Source: an uncultured Clostridia bacterium
GTDB lineage: Bacteria > Bacillota > Clostridia > Oscillospirales > Acutalibacteraceae
Assembly (NCBI GenBank): GCA_946186535.1
Contig: CAMHNT010000022.1
Coordinates: 1 to 14,364 of the forward strand
DNA length: 14,364 bases
Direction: 5' to 3'
The translations under genes were made by a program, and so were the position numbers. The notes below the pieces were generated by a model. The model worked only from the letters and a program-made list of their open reading frames with translations. It did no database searches and had not been told where the DNA came from. Positions 6,610 to 14,224 of the stretch are shown here, in pieces (within the stretch, counting starts at the first letter, position 1; every line of letters begins with the position of its first letter).

Positions 6610-7092
6610 TTACTCTTCCTCTGCTTTATCGGGAACACGTTTCACGATGTTTTTCTTGCAGAAAAGAACCGATATAACAAGCAGCACCGCTCCCACCGTT
6701 ATGAAATAATCGGCAAGATTGCAGACGGGTGAAAAGAACGAGAACTGCAAAAAGTCAACGACATATCCTCGGAAAATCCTGTCGATAAGATTTCCGATAC
6801 CTCCGCCGAAAATCAGGACGACAGCCGCAAGAAACAACTTACCTTCGATTTTATATTTCAGCATTATATATCCGAACGCAGCAAAAATAAGCAGCGTTAC
6901 AACAATAAAGAACCACTGTTTGTTTTGAAGCATGCCGAATGCCGCTCCCCTGTTTTCGACATAAACGAAATAATAGAAATTGTCGATTACGGTAACAAAG
7001 CCATTAGGCCTGATCTCGTTTATCGCATACAGCTTCGTAAGCTGATCGACAGCTACAAGAAGTACGCATATTATAATCGCAAGTATCTCCAA
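6610..7092 (-). CDS. lspA: Lipoprotein signal peptidase (signal peptidase II)
   Basis: LspA is a membrane aspartyl protease that cleaves prolipoproteins after lipid attachment. With the proposed TTG start at 7092 the protein is 160 aa, normal for the family, and has four hydrophobic segments. Signatures are VDQLTKLYA near residues 15-23, ENRGAAFG at 46-53, GNLIDR at 100-105, then VVDF with catalytic D113 and NLADYF with catalytic D128. An open frame extends upstream to a GTG at 7158, but that codon lies inside a strong hairpin and has no ribosome site. The TTG starts at the first membrane segment and has AAAGGA nine bases upstream. The gene sits between ileS and rluD, a conserved order. Function is secure; the start is moderately supported. 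Confidence 0.93.
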   Translation of the reverse strand: MEILAIIICVLLVAVDQLTKLYAINEIRPNGFVTVIDNFYYFVYVENRGAAFGMLQNKQWFFIVVTLLIFAAFGYIMLKYKIEGKLFLAAVVLIFGGGIGNLIDRIFRGYVVDFLQFSFFSPVCNLADYFITVGAVLLVISVLFCKKNIVKRVPDKAEEE

Positions 7093-7123
7093 TAATATCT
7101 TTCCTTTCTTTAAAACTTCCTTT

Positions 7124-7169
7124 AAACCAAAGAGTGACAAGACAAACCGCCCTGTCACAACTTTGGTTT
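7124..7169 (-). other. Imperfect stem-loop between ileS and lspA
   Basis: A 9-bp stem (7124-7132 with 7161-7169) is stacked, across a small internal loop, on a 6-bp stem (7134-7139 with 7153-7158) with a 13-base loop. It begins about 30 bases after the ileS stop. On the minus strand the 3' arm ends in GGTTT and is followed by AAAGG, so it lacks the T run of a standard terminator. It may be a pause site, an mRNA processing or stability element, or a weak terminator. Confidence 0.65.
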
Positions 7170-7199
7170 TATATTATTATCTCAAAAAATCTTCCGATA

Positions 7200-9974
7200 T
7201 CAAGCCTTCAGAACAGAGGCACAGCGTGCGCATACGCATGGGTGGTCGCTGTCCTGACCTACCGTTACACTGTATGCCCAACAGCGTTCGCACTTCTCGC
7301 CCTCTGCCTTATTGACTTCAACCTTGATTTCGGCTGAACTCTCATCGTTTACGACCTCAACGCCCGATACGATGAATGCGTCCTTAAGCTCGTCCTCAAC
7401 GGACTTTGCGAAGTCGTACTCGGAACCTGTGCAGGAAAGTCTGATTGTTGTTTCGAGAGATGTTTTTACAAGCTTCTCGTTAACGGCAACCTCGATCGAT
7501 TTCTTGACGAGGTCACGAAGCTCATGGATCTTATCCCAGCGAGCGATGAACTCGTCGTCAACGTTGACCTCAACCGGCTCCGGCATTGAATTGTATACTA
7601 CATGGCTTGCGTCAACGCCCTCAGCATGAGGCATGAACTTCCAGATTTCGTCCGATGTGTAAGCGAGAATCGGAGTGATCATTCTTGTCATGGAATCAAG
7701 AATGATATAGATAGCCGTCTGAGCCGCACGTCTGAGCTTGCCGTCGCTCTCCTCTGTGTAGAGTCTGTCCTTGAGAACATCGAGGTAGAAGTTCGACATA
7801 TCAACTACACAGAAGTTATGGATAGCATGATAAACCTGATGGAACTCATAAGCGTCATAGCCCTCACGAACCTTTTTGTTAAGCTCGTTGAGCTTGTTGA
7901 GCGCCCATTTATCGATAGGATAAAGCTCATCAATCGGGAGCATATCCTTATCGGGATTGAAATCATAGAGATTGCTGAGGATATATCTTGCAGTGTTTCT
8001 GATTTTTCTGTAGGACTCCGAAAGCTGCTTGAGGATATCCTTCGAAATACGGATATCAGCGTGATAGTCGGACGAAGCAACCCAGAGTCTGAGGATATCT
8101 GCGCCGTACTGCTCAACGATTTCGCTCGGAAGGATACCGTTGCCGAGTGACTTTGACATCTTTCTGCCCTGACCGTCAACTACCCAGCCGTGTGTGAGAA
8201 CCGTCTTGTACGGTGACTCGCCCGTTGTTGCAACAGACGTTAGAAGCGATGACTGGAACCAGCCTCTGTACTGATCCGCACCCTCGAGATAGAGGTCTGC
8301 AGGGAATCTGAGGTTATCTCTTTCACGGAGCACAGCAGCATGAGTCGAACCCGAATCAAACCATACGTCCATGATATCCTTTTCCTTGTCGAATTCGGTA
8401 CCGCCGCACTTCTTGCAGACAGTACCCTCGGGGAGAATTTCGTTTGCGGTCATTTCATACCAAGCATTTGAGCCCTTTGCTCTGAACAAATCCGCAACCG
8501 CATTCATAGCATCTCTGTCAATATGCGGCTCGTTACACTTCTTACAGAAGAAAATCGGGATCGGAACGCCCCACTTGCGCTGACGTGAAATACACCAGTC
8601 CTTACGGTCACGAACCATTGAGGAAATTCTGTCCTCGCCCCACGCAGGAATCCACTCAACGCCCTTGATAGCCTCGAGAGTTTCAGCCTTGAAGTCGTCA
8701 ACGGAACAGAACCACTGGTCGGTCGCTCTGAAAAGAACAGGCTTCTTACATCTCCAGCAGTGCGGATACTGGTGGATAATCTTCTTAAGCGCAAAGAGTG
8801 CGCCTGTCTCCTCGAGATACAAAGCGATAGGCTTGTTCGCCTCTTCGGTCGAAAGACCTGCGAACTGACCTGCCTCCTCGGTGAGCTTGCCGTCTGCGTC
8901 AACGGGAACGATGATCGGAATCTCGGGATAATTTCTGCAGACCTCATAGTCCTCGACGCCGTGACCGGGAGCCGTATGTACGCAGCCTGTACCGCTTTCA
9001 AGAGTAACGTGGTCGCCCACGATAACAACCGACTGTCTGTCGAGGAACGGATGCTGTGTTTTCATATTTTCAAATTCGCTGCCCTTGATTGTGGCAACCA
9101 CTTCATAGTCTGTCTTGTCTGCGGCAGCCATAGCGTCTCTGTAAAGCTCCTCAGCCATTACATAATACTCGTCGCCGCTCCTTATAACAGCATAGTCAAA
9201 TCTCGGGCCTACGCAGATAGCAACGTTTGCCGGAAGAGTCCATGTTGTCGTTGTCCAGATAACAAAGTATGTCTTGTCGGCAGGAATGCCCTTTTCTGTC
9301 AGAACGCCCTTGTCGTCCGTAACTCTGAACTTGACGTAGATGGAATGACACGGATCCTCCGCATACTCGATCTCAGCCTCGGCGAGAGCCGTCTTACAGT
9401 CCGAACACCAATAAACAGGCTTCAGACCCTTGTAGATATATCCCTTACATGCCATGTCGGCAAATACTTCAATCTGCTTAGCCTCGAACTCGGGAAGCAA
9501 TGTGATGTACGGATTCTCCCACTCGCCGATACCGCCGAGACGCTTGAACTGTGTTCTCTGGTCGTTGATATAGCCGTCTACAAAATCACGGCAAAGCTTG
9601 CGAAGCTCAATGTCGGAGATAGTCGTAGAGTTGCCTACGCCTGCCTTCGCTCTCGCCTTAAGCTCCGTCGGAAGACCGTGAGTATCCCAGCCGGGAACGT
9701 AAGGCGCCTTAAAGCCTGCCATATTTTTATATCTGATAATGAAATCCTTCAGAACCTTGTTGAGAGCCGTTCCGAGGTGAATGTCGCCGTTTGCGTACGG
9801 AGGGCCGTCATGCAGAACGAACAGAGGCTTTCCCTCGTTCTTCTTCATAAGGTTTTCGTAAACCTTGTCATCCTCCCATGACTTGAGAGTATTCGGCTCG
9901 CTCTTAGGGAGACCCGCTCTCATCGGGAAGTCGGTTTTAGGTAAATTCATTGTTTCTTTAAAATCCTGTGCCAT
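7200..9974 (-). CDS. ileS: Isoleucyl-tRNA synthetase
   Basis: This class I synthetase charges tRNA-Ile with isoleucine and edits misactivated valine. The 924-aa protein is full length. Visible parts in order are the HIGH motif as HLGT (66-69), the editing domain with TTTTWTLPANVA near 241-252 and CVHTAPGHGVEDY at 331-343, the WFDSGSTHAAVL region near 538-549, the KMSKS loop at 605-609, the anticodon-binding helices, and a C-terminal zinc site with Cys 895, 898, 915 and 918. Several internal CxxC pairs (190/193, 407/410, 477/480, 520/523) are also present. The eukaryote-like, mupirocin-resistant form usually lacks this zinc tail, so this looks like the ordinary bacterial type. The ATG at 9974 has AGGAGTG upstream. 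It follows divIVA by 73 bp, the classic Firmicutes order; no T-box element fits in that gap. Confidence 0.98.
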   Translation of the reverse strand: MAQDFKETMNLPKTDFPMRAGLPKSEPNTLKSWEDDKVYENLMKKNEGKPLFVLHDGPPYANGDIHLGTALNKVLKDFIIRYKNMAGFKAPYVPGWDTHGLPTELKARAKAGVGNSTTISDIELRKLCRDFVDGYINDQRTQFKRLGGIGEWENPYITLLPEFEAKQIEVFADMACKGYIYKGLKPVYWCSDCKTALAEAEIEYAEDPCHSIYVKFRVTDDKGVLTEKGIPADKTYFVIWTTTTWTLPANVAICVGPRFDYAVIRSGDEYYVMAEELYRDAMAAADKTDYEVVATIKGSEFENMKTQHPFLDRQSVVIVGDHVTLESGTGCVHTAPGHGVEDYEVCRNYPEIPIIVPVDADGKLTEEAGQFAGLSTEEANKPIALYLEETGALFALKKIIHQYPHCWRCKKPVLFRATDQWFCSVDDFKAETLEAIKGVEWIPAWGEDRISSMVRDRKDWCISRQRKWGVPIPIFFCKKCNEPHIDRDAMNAVADLFRAKGSNAWYEMTANEILPEGTVCKKCGGTEFDKEKDIMDVWFDSGSTHAAVLRERDNLRFPADLYLEGADQYRGWFQSSLLTSVATTGESPYKTVLTHGWVVDGQGRKMSKSLGNGILPSEIVEQYGADILRLWVASSDYHADIRISKDILKQLSESYRKIRNTARYILSNLYDFNPDKDMLPIDELYPIDKWALNKLNELNKKVREGYDAYEFHQVYHAIHNFCVVDMSNFYLDVLKDRLYTEESDGKLRRAAQTAIYIILDSMTRMITPILAYTSDEIWKFMPHAEGVDASHVVYNSMPEPVEVNVDDEFIARWDKIHELRDLVKKSIEVAVNEKLVKTSLETTIRLSCTGSEYDFAKSVEDELKDAFIVSGVEVVNDESSAEIKVEVNKAEGEKCERCWAYSVTVGQDSDHPCVCARCASVLKA

Positions 9975-10047
9975 TGGTTTTCACTCCTATTTTTCTGCGG
10001 TATCGCAGTCGATTTCAATTACATCTGTAACATATTCATATCGGTTC

Positions 10048-10758
10048 TTATTCCTCAGTTTTCACGTCGTAATCGTCGCCGAATTTAAGCTTTCCGAATT
10101 TTCTTTCAAAAGCGGATTTTTCAATCTGAATAGTGCCGGGTTCAGTGTCCGCTTCCGCAGCGGCCGTATCCTCGGTTTCCGCTTTTGCGTCCTCAGCGGC
10201 TTCTTCGATCGTTTCGAAAGCCTCGCCGCCGGTTTCCCCGGACTTCTCTTCGGAATACGTTTCCGTAGGATACTCCTCATCAAGACCGTTTTTTATAGCG
10301 TCTACCTCTTTTTGCTTCGGAAGAACCTTCAGTGCGTCAATCTGAAGCTGATACGCATCCGTAAGCTTTTTGCGGACATCTGCTGCTTCCTGCTCGATTT
10401 TTGCTATCATTTCTTTTTCATGTATCACACGGTTGTTTGCGTCGGCAATTATCTCATCTGCCTCGGCTTTTGCCTTTTCGATAATTTCGGCCGCCTGTTT
10501 CTCGGCTTCTTCCTTTATTCTTTCAGCCTCTTTCAGCGCATTTTCCTCGGCACTGCTGATACTGTCTTCTTTTCCTCTGTACTCCTCTATTTTGTTAACA
10601 AGAACTTCGGATTTCGCTATAATATCCAGATTCTGTTTTTTCAGTTCTTCAACAGTCGCAGTAACCTCATCAATAAACTCGTCCACCTCATCGGGACGAT
10701 AACCGCCGATGCTGGCTTTTTTAAAGCTGATGTTTTTAATCTGGTCAACTGTTAGCAT
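10048..10758 (-). CDS. divIVA: DivIVA-family polar/septal coiled-coil protein
   Basis: DivIVA proteins bind strongly curved membrane at poles and septa and recruit division or growth proteins. The 236-aa protein starts with the conserved N-terminal lipid-binding domain, with FKKASIGGYRPDEVDEFIDE at residues 12-31. A long Glu/Lys/Ala-rich coiled coil follows (about 32-150). The tail from about 160 to 210 is acidic, Thr/Glu/Ala-rich and likely disordered, and ends in a short ordered-looking motif FERKFGKLKFGDDYDVKTEE (217-236). GAGGTG lies six bases before the ATG at 10758. The gene is 51 bp after ylmH and 73 bp before ileS, within the classic division cluster; neither gap shows a clear promoter or terminator. 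Whether it acts in division-site selection, polar growth or sporulation cannot be told from sequence. Confidence 0.94.
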   Translation of the reverse strand: MLTVDQIKNISFKKASIGGYRPDEVDEFIDEVTATVEELKKQNLDIIAKSEVLVNKIEEYRGKEDSISSAEENALKEAERIKEEAEKQAAEIIEKAKAEADEIIADANNRVIHEKEMIAKIEQEAADVRKKLTDAYQLQIDALKVLPKQKEVDAIKNGLDEEYPTETYSEEKSGETGGEAFETIEEAAEDAKAETEDTAAAEADTEPGTIQIEKSAFERKFGKLKFGDDYDVKTEE

Positions 10759-10809
10759 TTAAATCACCTCTATATCTTTTGTAAATTCTGTAAAAGAAAA
10801 TCCACAAAA

Positions 10810-11577
10810 CTATTTTAGCTTGCTTATCAAAATTCTGTATTTTCCTTTTTTGCTGAGAGCTCCGTCAAAAGTAACGACAAATTTCCCGTATCCTCTGACC
10901 GATATTTTATCTCCGCTTGAAACCCTGATGTCCGTATCTCCGACAATTTTAAAATTAATCGCAACAAGCCCGCTTGTTATCAGCTGCTGTGCCTTCGCTC
11001 TGCCAAGTTTTGCCGCACTTGAGACAATACTGTCGATACGAAGCGACGAAACGGTAGTCTCACGGTCTTCGAAGCTCTGCGAAACAGACTCAAAATCGGC
11101 CGTTTCATCGGTCAGTGAAACCCCGACTCTTCCGACCTTTCCGATCTGTGCTTTAACGTACTGTGACAGCTCCGATTTTATGAAAAAGGACGCTATCCCC
11201 TCTCCGACCACAATATCGCCGAGAACCTCACGCTTTATTCCGAGGGACATGAGCGAACCGAGAAAATCACGGTGAGTAAGTATATCCGCTTTTCTGTATT
11301 TCATACTGATACATTCAAACGGAAATTCGGAATATTCCGGACGCATATACGGCGGATAAACACAGAGCATCACTCTCTCCGCATTTTCATAGCCGCCCCA
11401 TAAAAGGTAATCGGACGCACCGTATTTTTTCAAGGCATCCAGAGCGATCGAAACCTCACGTTCGTTAAGAAAATCGGAATAAAAAGGCCTGTAGTGCTTC
11501 TGAGACAATTCAACCAAATCGGAAACATGAATCACAAGTCTTTTTTCATCGGCAGACAAATTATTTATATCGGACAT
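10810..11577 (-). CDS. ylmH: YlmH family S4-domain RNA-binding protein
   Basis: The 255-aa product has the size and layout of YlmH, an S4-domain protein of the Firmicutes division cluster. The N-terminal part holds the signature HRDFLGSLMSLGIKREVLGD (102-121); the C-terminal S4 domain spans about 178-238, with RIDSIVSSAAKLGRAKAQQL and SGLVAINFKIV recognisable. S4 domains bind structured RNA; B. subtilis YlmH has been linked to ribosomes and rescue of stalled nascent chains. The ATG at 11577 follows the sepF stop by three bases (TGATTTATG). Its ribosome site is weak or distant (GGAGTG about 14 bases upstream), which suggests coupling to sepF. The ylmG gene that usually lies between sepF and ylmH is absent. 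Confidence 0.93.
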   Translation of the reverse strand: MSDINNLSADEKRLVIHVSDLVELSQKHYRPFYSDFLNEREVSIALDALKKYGASDYLLWGGYENAERVMLCVYPPYMRPEYSEFPFECISMKYRKADILTHRDFLGSLMSLGIKREVLGDIVVGEGIASFFIKSELSQYVKAQIGKVGRVGVSLTDETADFESVSQSFEDRETTVSSLRIDSIVSSAAKLGRAKAQQLITSGLVAINFKIVGDTDIRVSSGDKISVRGYGKFVVTFDGALSKKGKYRILISKLK

Positions 11578-11580
11578 AAA

Positions 11581-12081
11581 TCAGAAATACACTCCGCTGC
11601 TCTCGAGCTGATCGAGAAGATCGTCTCCCGTCATGCCGACGCTGCTCGGAATTATAATGAACGTACTTGTTGCAACACGCTTGATTTTTCCCCGGCTCGC
11701 ATACGCCGCACCGCTGAGAAAATCAATGATACGCCGAGAATTATCCTTGTTAGTGTTTTCAAGATTCAGAACTATAGTGTGCTGTTTTAAAAGCTCGTCC
11801 GCAATAGCTCTCGTTTCGTCACTGAAACGGTCGGGTTTGAAAAGAACAACCTGAAGCTTTGTGGTCGTATTGATATTCACGACCTTGTTGCTGTTCTGAT
11901 TGCCGCCGATAAAAGGTATTCGCGGAGATTCCTTTGAAGCAGGAGCGTCATCCTCATAGTAATCGTCCTCCTCTTCAAACTCATCCTTTTTTGTTTCCGA
12001 CTCGTCATACTTGTCATCGTATTCATATTCGTCATCGGGAGTGTTCCACATCTGTTTAATTTTATCAACAAAACTTCCCAT
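11581..12081 (-). CDS. sepF: SepF, FtsZ-associated cell division protein
   Basis: SepF anchors FtsZ to the membrane and bundles its filaments at the septum. The 166-aa protein begins MGSFVDKIKQMW, an amphipathic N-terminal membrane-binding segment. A very acidic linker follows (about 15-50, with runs of Asp, Glu and Tyr), then the compact SepF domain (about 66-150). The DFLSGAAYA motif at 120-128 includes the glycine that lies at the dimer interface in studied SepF proteins. The C-terminal ~20 residues end GVYF. The linker is more acidic than I would expect for B. subtilis SepF. AAGGAG lies about 10 bases before the ATG at 12081. It follows yggS by 21 bp and precedes ylmH by three bases, consistent with co-expression in the division operon. 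Confidence 0.95.
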   Translation of the reverse strand: MGSFVDKIKQMWNTPDDEYEYDDKYDESETKKDEFEEEDDYYEDDAPASKESPRIPFIGGNQNSNKVVNINTTTKLQVVLFKPDRFSDETRAIADELLKQHTIVLNLENTNKDNSRRIIDFLSGAAYASRGKIKRVATSTFIIIPSSVGMTGDDLLDQLESSGVYF

Positions 12082-12102
12082 AGGTCAAATCTCCTTGTTA
12101 GA

Positions 12103-12834
12103 TTATTTATAAATCCTCTGTCCAAACAACGCAGAACCGACCCTTACCATATTGGCGCCGCACAGTATCGCCTCCCGGTAATCATCAGACATTCCCATTG
12201 AAAGATAGTCCATAGAAATATTATGATATTTTTTTGCTGAAATGTCAATAAAAATACGGTGCATATTCTCAAAATATTTACAAATCTGAGATTTTTCGGT
12301 ACAAATCGGAGGTATTGCCATCAATCCTCTGACCGAAATACCGTCAATATCCTTTATGTTGTATAGTAATTCCTCGAGATTTTCGGGCATAACTCCGGAT
12401 TTATTTTCCTCTCTGCCTATATTAACCTCGACCAGAATGTCCATATTTTTGTCATGAAGCTTCGCCTGTCTTCCTACCTCCGAAGCAAGCTTAAGGCTGT
12501 CGACCGACTGAATGAGAGAAACCTTGTCGATGATCTGTCTGACCTTATTGGTCTGCAGATGACCGATGAACTGAAGATCGCTCTTTTCAAGATCGTACTC
12601 GTCATACTTCGAAAGAAGCTCCTGGACTCTGTTTTCTCCGATATATCGGAGTCCGCAGTCAATTGCGTGATTTATAACGACAGGCTCGACCGTTTTTGTT
12701 GCAGCAAGAAAAATAATATCCTCTCTCGACCTTCCGCTCTTCATTGCGGCTTCGTTAATATTATTTTCAATAGTCCTGTAATTATATTCAACATTTTCAA
12801 GCTTTTCATTAAGCTCACTTGATAACTTTTCCAT
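12103..12834 (-). CDS. yggS: YggS/PLPBP family pyridoxal phosphate homeostasis protein
   Basis: YggS proteins bind pyridoxal 5'-phosphate with an alanine-racemase-like barrel and keep PLP and amino-acid pools balanced; they have no known catalytic turnover. The 243-aa protein has the PLP lysine K47 in FLAATKTVEP, then YIGENRVQELL (64-74), FIGHLQTNK (89-97), VEVNIGREENKSG (136-147 region), LSMGMSDDYREAI (211-223) and RVGSALFG (231-238), all family signatures. The frame opens further upstream to 12870, but the ATG at 12834 is preferred because AGGAG lies eight bases before it and the protein then starts as usual. It overlaps the HlyD-like gene by 20 bases and precedes sepF by 21 bp; it is the equivalent of B. 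subtilis ylmE, which also lies next to sepF. Confidence 0.95.
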   Translation of the reverse strand: MEKLSSELNEKLENVEYNYRTIENNINEAAMKSGRSREDIIFLAATKTVEPVVINHAIDCGLRYIGENRVQELLSKYDEYDLEKSDLQFIGHLQTNKVRQIIDKVSLIQSVDSLKLASEVGRQAKLHDKNMDILVEVNIGREENKSGVMPENLEELLYNIKDIDGISVRGLMAIPPICTEKSQICKYFENMHRIFIDISAKKYHNISMDYLSMGMSDDYREAILCGANMVRVGSALFGQRIYK

Positions 12835-14209
12835 TGTAAAGCTCCTTTCCCTGAACAACAACCTCGTCATGAAGAGATACGGTCTCGCCGTTAAGCAGCG
12901 CAGGATCGCTTGTATCGGTGCTGCATATCACAAAGTCCTTTGCAGAATAAATGATGTTGACCTGCTTGAAATACAGCCGTCTTCCGAACATGACATAAAC
13001 ACCCTGGACCTTCTCGTCATGCGGTTCACCGACAACGTTCCCTTCCTCGTCGTAATCATAAACAGTTATATAATCCTCATGGATCGCCTTTTTGCTGATA
13101 CGTATACCTCCGTAGGTTTTCGTTTTTATCGTGATATTTTCCTCTCGGATATTTGCCAGCGTGCTGTCCATATAATCGCATTTTATAACGAGAAGTCCGT
13201 CATCCGTTTTCGAGCCCTGATTCACCGAAACTATGGTACCGGGAATTGTTCCGGAAATAACCTTCGGAATCGAAACATCGACTATATTGTCACCCGTTGT
13301 AACGGTGATAGCCTGCTCACTCGTAACAGGACACAGAAGATACCAGTTGAGCGTAGTCACGACTTTTCCCACTGCGTCGCCCGGAGGATCTTTTTTCAGC
13401 ATATTCTGAACGTCTTCCGCCATAAGACCTTCGGCTTTCGAAAAATCAAGCGACTTCTCATAGCCGTCAAGCAAAGAAACGAACACACCCGAATTTTTGC
13501 TTTTGACTTCGCCGATTCCGTTTGAAACGTTGATTTCCGAAAGCTCGCTCTCAAGCTCTCCTATCCGCTCCTGAAAATTCGCCGAACCTCCCGTGATAAC
13601 CGTTCTTTCGTTAAAAAGCTGCATCAGATCAAATTTTGATTCTCTTGCAATATTAAACCTGTTTCCCTGAACGGAATTCTTATATGTAATTATATTATTC
13701 CTTATCTGCGAGTCCACCGTATCAAGGTCAACGAAAAGATTGCTTTCGGCATTTGTCATCTGTCTGAGAAGCGTAAGCTCCTCGCTGACCTCGTTGTACC
13801 TCTGCCAGTTCTCAACGTCCGCTTCGCTCGAAAAAAGCTTCGCTACCGTACCGCCTGCGTTAACCTTCTCACCGTCATCTATCACATAAGCAATAATACC
13901 ATTTTTCGTATTCCTGATATACTCCTCGTCTCTTACGGCATAAGCCTTCGCCTCGACATAATCATTAATTTCAAAATAATCCGCCTGCTCGGTTTCCATA
14001 AGAGTAAAATTCGACGTATAAATAAGAACCGATATATACGTAAGCAAAAGCACGACGATGACCGCACCCAATATTCTTCCTATCGGCAAACGATTTTTCC
14101 TCTTCCTTCTGAAACGTCTTTTCCCGACAGTCTCATTCTCCTCCTCATTCTCATCATCACGTATTTCAATATACTCCTCACTCAAACTACTATACTCAAA
14201 CTCCTCCAA
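12815..14209 (-). CDS. HlyD-like membrane-anchored adaptor protein
   Basis: The 464-aa protein resembles the HlyD/membrane fusion family of Gram-positive bacteria. An acidic N-terminal stretch (1-29) and a cluster of Arg and Lys (30-40) precede a single membrane segment (about 43-64), so most of the protein should lie outside the membrane. After it come a half-lipoyl-like segment with NGIIAYVIDDGEKVNAGGTV (103-122), a predicted helical hairpin (about 130-225), the second half-lipoyl part around GEVKSKNSGVFV (233-244), and beta-rich domains to the end. Such adaptors usually work with an ABC or other exporter, but no transporter gene lies in this window. The start is a TTG at 14209 with GAGGTGAGG immediately upstream. 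The gene overlaps yggS by 20 bases, so it belongs to the division operon. The precise role is unknown. Confidence 0.8.
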   Translation of the reverse strand: MEEFEYSSLSEEYIEIRDDENEEENETVGKRRFRRKRKNRLPIGRILGAVIVVLLLTYISVLIYTSNFTLMETEQADYFEINDYVEAKAYAVRDEEYIRNTKNGIIAYVIDDGEKVNAGGTVAKLFSSEADVENWQRYNEVSEELTLLRQMTNAESNLFVDLDTVDSQIRNNIITYKNSVQGNRFNIARESKFDLMQLFNERTVITGGSANFQERIGELESELSEINVSNGIGEVKSKNSGVFVSLLDGYEKSLDFSKAEGLMAEDVQNMLKKDPPGDAVGKVVTTLNWYLLCPVTSEQAITVTTGDNIVDVSIPKVISGTIPGTIVSVNQGSKTDDGLLVIKCDYMDSTLANIREENITIKTKTYGGIRISKKAIHEDYITVYDYDEEGNVVGEPHDEKVQGVYVMFGRRLYFKQVNIIYSAKDFVICSTDTSDPALLNGETVSLHDEVVVQGKELYNGKVIK

Positions 14210-14224
14210 AAAACCTCACCTCTT

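Noticed and set aside
7093..7158. Longer LspA starting at GTG 7158
   Set aside because: No ribosome site precedes it, it lies within a hairpin, and the added 22 residues are not typical of the family.
8760..9881. A 373-codon open frame on the plus strand opposite ileS
   Set aside because: It is antisense to a fully conserved synthetase, its translation looks like no protein family, and long antisense frames arise readily from this codon usage.
9995..10008. Perfect CTGCG-GTAT-CGCAG hairpin between divIVA and ileS
   Set aside because: The stem is only five pairs and is followed by A rather than T on the coding strand, so it is not a terminator; evidence for regulation is too thin.
9865..10755. 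A 296-codon plus-strand frame opposite divIVA, rich in Phe and Leu and superficially membrane-like
   Set aside because: The hydrophobic look comes from reading the complement of Glu/Lys/Ala-rich coiled-coil codons; divIVA has the conserved domain and a ribosome site.
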